13,233 nt of DNA from CAYZNE01 sp964461035 (GTDB lineage: Archaea > Nanobdellota > Nanobdellia > Woesearchaeales > CAYZNE01), in NCBI GenBank assembly GCA_964461035.1, contig CAYWRI010000028.1, positions 1 to 13,233 on the forward strand, written 5' to 3'. This document shows positions 6,417 through 12,700 of the stretch, in pieces. The notes under the pieces are model-generated. The model saw only the letters and a program-made list of their open reading frames with translations. It made no database searches and had not been told where the DNA came from. Made by a program: the position numbers and the translations under genes. Position 1 is the first letter of the stretch, and each line of letters starts with the position of its first letter.

Positions 6417-6703
6417 AAGTTCATTCTTTTGGCTTCTGAATTTGTTAAAAGTTTTTGTACTTTTGTGTACTACTTCTCAAATGATAACTCTACACTTTGT
6501 GTGAAAACATCATCTGCACGCAACATTGAAAATGTTGGTGCTTCAAGCAAAGCTTTACGGCTCGCATCTGACCCGTTACCACCATATACGAAAAACAAAG
6601 TTTTTGGACATACTGAAAATTTTTAATTTTTATTATTTCCTTTTCAAGTCGAAAACGCGGACAATAGTAGCACAGACAAACACAAAAATGCTGAGAGTTT
6701 CAT
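6413..6703 (-). pseudogene. Possible relic of a small secreted-protein gene
   Basis: One minus-strand frame opens with ATG at 6703 and a textbook signal peptide, MKLSAFLCLSVLLLSAFST, then hits TGA (6646) and TAA (6625). It continues for 50 codons in a protein-like, unusually GC-rich stretch (containing CPKTLFFVYGGNGSDASRK and LRADDVFTQSVELSFEK), reaches TAG (6472) and runs 18 more codons to TAA (6415). All pieces share one frame, so decay by substitutions rather than frameshifts is suggested. It begins 22 bases after tyw1 ends, behind a TAAGG site, as if once in the same operon. The product is not recognised. A 65-codon plus-strand frame over the same bases has only a TTG start and looks like its shadow. 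Chance or an unknown RNA remain possible. Confidence 0.35.
6441..6470 (+). terminator. Possible T-rich end of the iron-sulfur operon
   Basis: About 30 bases after the dehydrogenase stop come short T runs (TTTTT at 6452-6456 and TTTT at 6461-6464) with a weak AAAAG...CTTTT repeat. Archaeal termination often needs only T tracts. This is the best candidate before the convergent minus-strand genes, but it is weak. Confidence 0.3.
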
Positions 6704-6725
6704 AATAACCTTACTTAGAAAAAAG

Positions 6726-7694
6726 TTACTTGAAAAATCTATCCTTAAAATTATTACGCATTAAAAGAACGATTCTAGATTCTATTTGCTCATCCTCAAT
6801 ATGATATGAAGTTAAATATTTACAAAGTTTTTCAGAGAATTCTTTGATTTCTTCATGAAATGGCATCATATCCACAGTTAATCTCTGACGAGACATTCCT
6901 ATATGCATATAAGCTTTAACTTCAAGAAAATCTGCTTGCGAATCCTCAATAAGTTTAGCATAATCTTTTAGAAATTCATCTTTCATTGTTAAACCTTTAA
7001 TTAAAGTCATTCGTATTACTGTTCTACAAGATAATTCTTTAAGCAAGGACAAAGACTGATTAAATCTATTCCAAGTATCGGATCTGTAAGATCTTGTAAT
7101 CTTTTGTAAGAGTTCTTCATTAGGTGCATTCATAGAAATATACAATTGATTAGGAAGTAATTTTTTTTCTTTCATTTCTATTAACATCTTAGGATTGTTA
7201 CCATTAGAAACAACAAAAATGGTTCTGGCTTTTTTAACATGTTTTAAGTAATCAACAAGTTCAGGAAGATATGGATAAAGAGTTGGTTCTCCACTTAAAG
7301 AAATAGCATAATGATCGGGATCTTTTGAGTCTATTAGTTTTTCTTTATCTGCTAAATCATTTCCACCGAATCCAGATAATAATTTTTTCCTTTTTTCTAT
7401 TAGTTTATCAACAAAATCAATTGGGTGTTGCCATTTTATTTTTTCAAGTGAAGAAAAGTTCATATATTCTATTGGTCTCCAACAAAAAATACAATTATTA
7501 TCACACCACATACTAATTGGTGTAAATTGCATACATTTATGACAGTGAGCATCGTAGAATTTCTTTTTATAGCACTCCCCTTTGTTCAGGATGCTTTTTT
7601 TATTCCATTCACATACTTGAACAGCAGAATGGTCAACAATACCATAACTCTTCTTTTCAAGTTCTTTTATTTGTTTATCTGATAGATACTTCAT
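6726..7694 (-). CDS. taw1: tRNA 4-demethylwyosine synthase (TYW1/Taw1)
   Basis: 322 residues. A radical SAM enzyme that joins pyruvate to N1-methylguanosine-37 of tRNA-Phe to make the tricyclic base of wyosine derivatives. The radical SAM cluster motif is CDNNCIFC (Cys64, Cys68, Cys71). Cys28, Cys41 and Cys54, spaced 13 and 13, match the second [4Fe-4S] cluster of archaeal TYW1. Other family marks: HKCMQFTP (52-59), SLSGEPTLYP (132-141), VVSNGN (161-166), SMNAP (187-191) and EVKAYMHIGMSRQRL. It has no flavodoxin domain, as in archaea. It depends on the iron-sulfur clusters made by the neighbouring operon, though it is transcribed convergently. An AAATTTAAAA box about 32 bases upstream suggests a very short leader. 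Confidence 0.96.
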   Translation of the reverse strand: MKYLSDKQIKELEKKSYGIVDHSAVQVCEWNKKSILNKGECYKKKFYDAHCHKCMQFTPISMWCDNNCIFCWRPIEYMNFSSLEKIKWQHPIDFVDKLIEKRKKLLSGFGGNDLADKEKLIDSKDPDHYAISLSGEPTLYPYLPELVDYLKHVKKARTIFVVSNGNNPKMLIEMKEKKLLPNQLYISMNAPNEELLQKITRSYRSDTWNRFNQSLSLLKELSCRTVIRMTLIKGLTMKDEFLKDYAKLIEDSQADFLEVKAYMHIGMSRQRLTVDMMPFHEEIKEFSEKLCKYLTSYHIEDEQIESRIVLLMRNNFKDRFFK

Positions 7695-7720
7695 TTTAAT
7701 ATCTTGAAAACAGAATTCTT

Positions 7721-7730
7721 TTTTAAATTT
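7721..7730 (-). promoter_or_regulatory. TATA-like box of taw1
   Basis: AAATTTAAAA (minus strand) is centred about 32 bases before the start at 7694, so transcription would begin near 7700 with a leader of a few bases. It forms a divergent promoter region with the plus-strand box at 7790-7797. Confidence 0.4.
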
Positions 7731-7789
7731 AGTGCTAAGCAGGAATATTAAACAATTATTTAATTAAACAGATTAATAATAGAAAAAAG

Positions 7790-7797
7790 TATTTAAG
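7790..7797 (+). promoter_or_regulatory. TATA-like box before the start-less frame
   Basis: TATTTAAG lies about 25 bases before 7818, just ahead of the plus-strand frame at 7807-8139. It supports transcription of that frame as a near-leaderless message even though no usual start codon is present. Confidence 0.4.
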
Positions 7798-7806
7798 GTA
7801 GAATAA

Positions 7807-8139
7807 AATCCAATTAATAGGAATTATAAAGCGGAAATATTAGCATTTATAGAGGATTTAGAATTTATTGTAAGTGAAGCACAATCTTCAACAAGAAAAG
7901 ATAGAAAAACAGCAATTCAATCACTAAAATACAGATTTATTCCCGCACTTAACGGAATTGCAAGAGAAGAAGATGAAAAATTTGAAATACTGGATGAAGA
8001 ACATTATTTTACAAGATTTGCATACGAATATAAAAATTTAATTTCTAAATGCGAATACAAACAAGCAGAAAAATTAGCTCAAAATTACAAAAGAATTGTA
8101 TTCTGTTCTTTTCATGAACTTCAAAACAATGAAATATAA
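7807..8139 (+). CDS. Unrecognised helical protein without a canonical start codon
   Basis: The frame is open from after a TAA (7804-7806) to a TAA at 8137-8139, about 110 codons, with composition like real protein: AEILAFIEDLEFIVSEAQ, then TRKDRKTAIQSLKYRFIPAL, EEDEKFEILDEEHYFTRFAY and YKQAEKLAQNYKRIVF. It looks mostly alpha-helical, charged and cytosolic, with single Cys residues. There is no ATG, GTG or TTG ahead of the conserved-looking part; candidate starts are ATT at 7813 or another non-standard codon, with AGGA at 7818-7821. No family is recognised. It may be a gene starting at a rare codon, one whose first exon-like part was lost (5' truncated), or a pseudogene with a mutated start. 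A TATA-like box lies upstream. Confidence 0.6.
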   Translation, partial: NPINRNYKAEILAFIEDLEFIVSEAQSSTRKDRKTAIQSLKYRFIPALNGIAREEDEKFEILDEEHYFTRFAYEYKNLISKCEYKQAEKLAQNYKRIVFCSFHELQNNEI

Positions 8140-8140
8140 A

Positions 8141-8180
8141 TATATTTTTAACTCTGTGATTTATCAAAAAACAAATAAAA
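8141..8180. terminator. Bidirectional T-rich terminator between convergent genes
   Basis: The 41-base gap between the plus-strand frame ending at 8139 and scpA ending at 8181 has TTTTT for the plus strand (8145-8149) and a T6 run within TTTTATTTGTTTTTTGATAA for the minus strand (8161-8180). This fits archaeal intrinsic termination in both directions. Confidence 0.4.
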
Positions 8181-8912
8181 TTAATCAAGAAGCAGTTTTA
8201 TTTGTATATCTCCAAAATGTTGTTTTTGGCATAAGTCAAGTGCTCTTTGATTCTCTAAGTGAAGAAGGGGTAAAAATGTAAAAACCTTATCTTCTCTTGA
8301 ATCTCCAGGAACTAAATCATTAAACATTACTATGGGATTTGCTTGAAAATAAGTTGTTGCTTGTGAAAGAATTTCTTTCATTCTTGTTTGAATATCTTTT
8401 TCTGCTTTTCTTGGTACTAAAACTTTAGTTCTTTCTTCTTTTGCATAATGATTTCTTTTCTTCTCAAGTTTTAATGCCTTTTCAAGTGCATCAACTAAGT
8501 CATAGACCGATATTTTTCTAACTCTTGGTTGTGGAGTTCTTGGTCTTAAAGCATTTTTTTCATGACTATAATCCTGTGATTCTAATTGAAAGTCTTCTAA
8601 TAAATCTATTGGTTCTTCACTATTCATTAAATTATCCAAAGCCACAATTTCAGTATCTAGCAATCGTTTAGATTTTATTTTTAAAAGTAACGCTGATGCA
8701 AGAATTACTTTTCCAGATATTCTGAAATTCATCTCTTTTAACTTTTTGAGTTTTTGTAAGAATTTTTTTGATAATATTGAAACATTAATATCCCAAGGAT
8801 TCATATTTTCTTGATCTATTAATTCATATATCATAGTTTGCCAAGTAATTTCATCTTCTTTCATTAACATATCAAAGATTCTATTTCCAGGGGTTTCAAC
8901 TTCTGTAGACAT
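8181..8912 (-). CDS. scpA: Segregation and condensation protein A (ScpA kleisin)
   Basis: 243 residues. ScpA is the kleisin that bridges the head and neck of SMC dimers in the chromosome-organising complex. The N-terminal SMC-neck binding region shows MIYELIDQENMNPWDINVSI (27-46), then FLQKLKKLKEMNFRISGKVI, LASALLLKIKSKRLL (71-85). An acidic then Pro/Arg-rich linker follows (90-132). The C-terminal winged helix carries TFLPLLHLENQRALDLCQKQ (212-231) and ends IQIKLLLD. No smc or scpB is adjacent, so the partner must be elsewhere. An AATTTAAAC box lies about 24 bases before the ATG with no ribosome binding site, implying a leaderless mRNA. Confidence 0.93.
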   Translation of the reverse strand: MSTEVETPGNRIFDMLMKEDEITWQTMIYELIDQENMNPWDINVSILSKKFLQKLKKLKEMNFRISGKVILASALLLKIKSKRLLDTEIVALDNLMNSEEPIDLLEDFQLESQDYSHEKNALRPRTPQPRVRKISVYDLVDALEKALKLEKKRNHYAKEERTKVLVPRKAEKDIQTRMKEILSQATTYFQANPIVMFNDLVPGDSREDKVFTFLPLLHLENQRALDLCQKQHFGDIQIKLLLD

Positions 8913-8931
8913 TTTCTTTCAGTATTTCTTT

Positions 8932-8940
8932 GTTTAAATT
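8932..8940 (-). promoter_or_regulatory. TATA-like box of scpA
   Basis: AATTTAAAC on the minus strand, centred about 24 bases before the start codon at 8912, predicts transcription from or next to the ATG. Confidence 0.45.
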
Positions 8941-9004
8941 GGTTCAAATAATTTAAACTTTACAATTTTATTTTTGTTTTAATTAAAAATGTTTCTTTAT
9001 TATT

Positions 9005-9074
9005 TAGCACAACTTATTGAGCGAATTAGTATACTGATATATTTTTTCGCTACTTGATATAGCAATGAGTGCTA
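9005..9074. other. Composite stem-loop, candidate structured RNA
   Basis: Nested arms pair in order: TAGCAC (9005-9010) with GTGCTA (9069-9074); TTATTG (9014-9019) with CAATGA (9063-9068, one G-U); AGCGAA (9020-9025) with TTCGCT (9046-9051). A three-base bulge lies on the left and an 11-base one on the right; the 20-base loop holds AGTATACT. That makes 18 pairs over 70 bases in a stretch without a convincing gene. It is not a tRNA and lacks a clear H/ACA or C/D box signature. Confidence 0.35.
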
Positions 9075-9127
9075 CCCATTTTTAAAGTTTGTGATATTTC
9101 AGGTGTGTTTAAAACGAGTAAAAAAGC

Positions 9128-9178
9128 ACATCTTCTATCAAGAATCGATTCTTTCGTCGAGCACATTATTTCTAAGAT
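9128..9178. repeat. Nested inverted repeats with a 14-bp perfect palindrome
   Basis: AAGAATCGATTCTT (9139-9152) is a perfect palindrome, enclosed by CATCTT (9128-9133) and AAGATG (9173-9178). It lies between the scpA promoter and the ribbon-helix-helix operon. The 8941-9230 interval has no gene I can support; short frames there are broken by stops. It may be a regulator site or the remains of a small gene. Confidence 0.4.
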
Positions 9179-9231
9179 GAGTAATAAAACTAATAAGAAA
9201 CTTATTCAGTTTAAACCATTCTAGCCAAAAA

Positions 9232-9241
9232 GTATATAAAT
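9232..9241 (+). promoter_or_regulatory. TATA box of the ribbon-helix-helix/surface-protein operon
   Basis: GTATATAAAT, preceded by an A-rich BRE-like stretch, is a strong archaeal TATA box. Transcription would begin near 9262, giving an unusually long leader of about 60 bases before the ATG at 9322, filled with the repeats described separately. Confidence 0.65.
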
Positions 9242-9311
9242 AAGTTAACTAATTAATATTAGTAAACTAAATAAACTAAGTTATTTTGATAAGTTTACTT
9301 AGCGAACTAAG
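9241..9311 (+). promoter_or_regulatory. Operator array of AGTAAACTAA-like repeats
   Basis: Between TATA box and first gene lie five related sites: TAAGTTAACTAA (9241-9252), TTAGTAAACTAA (9259-9270), AATAAACTAAG (9270-9280), the inverted ATAAGTTTACTTAG (9289-9302) and CGAACTAAG (9303-9311). The shared ACTAA cores recur at 9248, 9266 and 9275 (18 and 9 bases apart) and again at 9306. Arrays of short direct and inverted repeats are typical of ribbon-helix-helix repressors, and two such proteins are encoded just downstream. Confidence 0.55.
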
Positions 9312-9321
9312 TTCATGTAAA

Positions 9322-9453
9322 ATGGTAAACATAAATATCTCAATACCTGAGACAATCCATAAGCAAGTTAAAATTAAATGTGCATTAGATAACTCAACAT
9401 TGAAAAATTATATAATATCTGCACTTAACGATGCTGTAGATTTAAAAAAATGA
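9322..9453 (+). CDS. Ribbon-helix-helix (Arc/CopG-like) protein, copy 1
   Basis: 43 residues. VNINISIPE (2-10) is the beta strand that enters the DNA major groove. TIHKQVKIKCALDNS (11-25) and TLKNYIISALNDAV (26-39) are the two helices that form the dimer. No toxin-like partner follows. The ATG at 9322 is preceded by no clear ribosome binding site. Its closest relative in the window is the next gene, which has the same strand and helix pattern, so the pair arose by tandem duplication. It probably binds the repeat array at 9241-9311 and controls the operon; that is inference from family and position. Confidence 0.85.
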   Translation: MVNINISIPETIHKQVKIKCALDNSTLKNYIISALNDAVDLKK

Positions 9454-9482
9454 CATCATTCACAATATAAGAGATGTCGTAC

Positions 9483-9528
9483 AAAAAAGCTTACACTCAC
9501 AAACTAAAGTTACAGTATTAGCTTTTTT
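9483..9528 (+). terminator. Hairpin with T run between the two small regulators
   Basis: AAAAAAGCT (9483-9491) pairs perfectly with AGCTTTTTT (9520-9528) around a 28-base loop and ends in six T residues. It lies in the 102-base gap between the ribbon-helix-helix genes and could terminate or attenuate transcription, so that the first regulator is made in excess over the second and over the giant protein. Confidence 0.4.
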
Positions 9529-9555
9529 GAGAATAAATTTAAAAGTTGTAAAAAA

Positions 9556-9729
9556 TTGGTAAACATAAATATAGAGATACCTGAGGACTTGCATAGAAAG
9601 ATTAAGATATTCTGTGCTATGCAAGAAATAACTTTGAAAGAATTTATAATTTCTACTCTTGAAACGATTGTAAAAAAAGATAGTAAAATTATATTTAAAT
9701 TAGAAAAAGAATATGGAAGAAAAAAATAG
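9556..9729 (+). CDS. Ribbon-helix-helix (Arc/CopG-like) protein, copy 2, TTG start
   Basis: 57 residues. VNINIEIPEDLHRKIKIFCA then MQEITLKEFIISTLETIVK shows the strand (2-8) and two helices (about 10-22 and 25-39); a basic tail IIFKLEKEYGRKK is extra compared with copy 1. The start is TTG at 9556, aligned exactly with the ATG of copy 1 (both read on as GGTAAACATAAATAT), and no other start lies in frame, so translation is probably weak. Its last 17 bases overlap the start of the giant surface protein, tying the two in translation. Confidence 0.83.
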   Translation: MVNINIEIPEDLHRKIKIFCAMQEITLKEFIISTLETIVKKDSKIIFKLEKEYGRKK

Positions 9730-12700
9730 GAAAAGAAAAGAGAAAACCAAATTAGAAGAAATACTAAGAAAAACAGTATTTGGTTTATGTTTTTTATTAT
9801 TTGCTTATTTGATAATTACGGCAGGACCTGGCCATTTTTCTTTGAATCACATTACAGGATTTGTTAGTTTTGATTCTAATCCTTCAATTGTTGGAGGAAC
9901 CATGCGAACAGGTAATGACCTAGAGTGTAATTGGTCAAACTCGGCAGACACAACATCCATAACTGTTTCATGGTATAAAAATGGGGTTTTCTTCAGTAGT
10001 ATAACTGGAACTCAAAGTCTAACAAACCCTCAAGAACTTGATAGTTCTAATACTGCTAAAGATGAACTCTGGACTTGTAATGTCACTTTATTTAATGCAA
10101 CAAATAATGTTTCTAATATAACTTCTGTAACAATTGCTAATACTGCGCCAGATATGCCTGTAATATATTATAATGCGGTAAACATTGAAACTAATATGAC
10201 TTTAATTGAAGATGTTACTTATGAAATAGATATAACTTCAACTGACGCAGATAATGACATTTTAGTTTATTCAATTGATACCCATTTACCATCTTTATGC
10301 GAATTACAATTAGGAGCAACAAATTCTGGTGAAACTGATTGTACTCCAAGTCATTCCAATATTTTAAATGGTTCTGGACCATCAGAAGAAATAACAAATA
10401 TGAACATAACATTTAATGTAAGAGAAGATGGTGCATCTTATGGAAGTGAGCAATTTATGACGGTTGAATTTACCATAATACCTGTAAATGATGCACCAAA
10501 AATAAATACTTTATCTGATGCAACCATAACTGTTGCAGATACAACTTCATGGGTTGTTAGTGTTAGTGATGAAGAAAGTGATTCTTTTCTTCTTAATGTT
10601 ACTGCAGTAGAAACAGATTGCAGTGAATGTGGTGAACTTGAATATATTGCTGTAACTCAATCTTCACCTTATACGATTTATTTTGATTATCCAACGGGAA
10701 GTCCTGATGATCAAGATTATGGTAATTACACTATAACGTTAAATGTGTTTGATTATACTAATTCCGTGATAAATATGAGTCTTAATGATACTGAATCTTT
10801 TAAGTTAACAATAAATTCAATAAATCATGCACCGGTTCTTTCAGAAATTATTACACCTAATGCTGTTCAAGGTGATGAATTTATTCTAACTATTAATGCA
10901 ACTGATGAAGATGCGTCAAATGAAGAAATTACAGAATCATTAGGTTTTAGTACAAATTTGTCTTTACTTTACAATTTTACTGCAGCAATAAATTATTCTG
11001 TTGGTGGAACAATGTATTGGTTTGCTAATTTAACTCCAATTGATGGTGTATTAACAAATGATCACATAGCTAATAATAAAATAACAATAAGTGTACATGA
11101 TAATTTGGGTGAAGAAGATAATCAACAAATAGTTACAGATTTTAATAATACTAATGATCCTCCAATAATTTATGAAATTAGTAATTATTCTTCTAATAGT
11201 TTGCCAAGTATTAATTTTAATATGTCTAATATTACTGCATACATTGGTGCACAATTTTACTATAAATTTAATGCAACCGATCCAGATTTAATAACTTATG
11301 AGGATGAGATAATAAGCTATAGTATGAATGATACAAATGTTCTCATGAATATTAATTCATCTGGAGTGTTTTCCTTTTTCTCTAGTTCAAATTTGGATAT
11401 TGGAACATATTACATTAATGTAACTGTCACAGATAGTGGATTAAACAATACAATACAAGCAATACCTTTTAATTATTCTAGACAACTCACATTATATGTT
11501 TTTGAAAATAATTATCCAACTTTTAATGAATCCAATATTAGTAATCAACATTGTAATGAAGATAATGTTTGTGAACTTAAAATAAATGCCTCGGATGCCG
11601 ATGTTGTAGATACCTTAGTTTATTCAATACCAGTTTCGGAAGTAATTGATTATGGAAGTTCAAGTTTAAATATCTTGATAAATTCAAGCACGGGTCAAAT
11701 AAATTTTACTCCAACACAATCAGAAGTTGGTAATTACACTATTACAATTAGAGTAACAGATAGCAAGGGCGCATATAATGAAACAGATTATAATTTATCA
11801 ATTCAAAATACAAATGATGCGCCAAGCATACTTCCTGCAGAAATAAATTTTCCTGGAAAACTTGTTGAAAATAAACCCTACTATTATTATGGCATGGTTG
11901 GTGTTGATGAAGATTTATCCGCTCAGAATTATTTAGAGACTCTTACTTTTTCATACAATTTAACACCTGCAACTACAGGACTTTTTAATATAATAAAAAC
12001 TAGTGCAAATACTACCGAAATATTTATAGATACATCTGTAGAAGATTGTGAAGATATAACATATGATTTGACAATAAGAGTTACAGATGCGTTAGGTAGT
12101 TTTAATGAAACAACCACAACTTTTTATATATATCCAAAAGGTTTACCTCCTGTAATAACTAAAACATATCCTGATGAACTTGATGGTTTAATTAGTTATT
12201 CATGGCACAATACTGAGTCTCCACATTCAGGAGGAATAACTAATTTAAGTGCATATGCTAACAGCACAATAATCTTTAATCATTCAACTTATGATCCTGA
12301 TGGAGACAATTTATCATATTATTGGAAAATTAATAATGTTCTTTTAGAAGAAACTGATTCAAGATTGCTAGATGAAAATAATCACACTTTAAACATGAGT
12401 TTTAATTATTTTGCATCAGGAACTTATAGGCTGTTTTTACAAGTTAATGATACCCGATATAATCAGGCAAATTGGACTTGGAATCTTACCGTAATGGAAT
12501 TAAATAGTGCACCCGTTTTATTAAATGATCTTAGAAATTTCACAGAAGATAAATCAACGGATGCAATAACTATTGAAAATTATTTTACACTTGTTGGTGT
12601 AACTCAATATTTTTATGATATTGATTTTGATACATATCCTGCAGGAAATCCAAATCAACTAATAGATTATGATCAGGGAGAAGTGACTGGATTTAATTAT

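Noticed and set aside
6485..6571. Possible C/D box RNA (ATGATAA ... CTGA)
   Set aside because: The boxes are too far apart for an archaeal C/D RNA, internal D' and C' boxes are missing and no terminal stem is seen.
6429..6626. Plus-strand frame of 65 codons after the dehydrogenase
   Set aside because: Only a TTG start, no ribosome site, Ser/Pro-rich translation without family features; it is opposite the more protein-like minus frame with a signal peptide.
8096..8281. Plus-strand frame of 61 codons
   Set aside because: It overlaps the end of the start-less frame and the 3' end of scpA; composition follows the scpA antisense.
8936..8955. GGTTCAAAT resembling a tRNA T-loop
   Set aside because: No acceptor, D or anticodon arms can be formed around it; it lies in the scpA promoter.
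9322..9729. Toxin-antitoxin module
   Set aside because: Ribbon-helix-helix proteins are often antitoxins, but the only gene that follows is the giant surface protein; no RelE, PIN, HEPN or similar toxin frame is present.
10215..12117. Several short minus-strand frames within the surface protein gene
   Set aside because: They are antisense shadows of a continuous 1,173-codon frame; none has a start context or family likeness.
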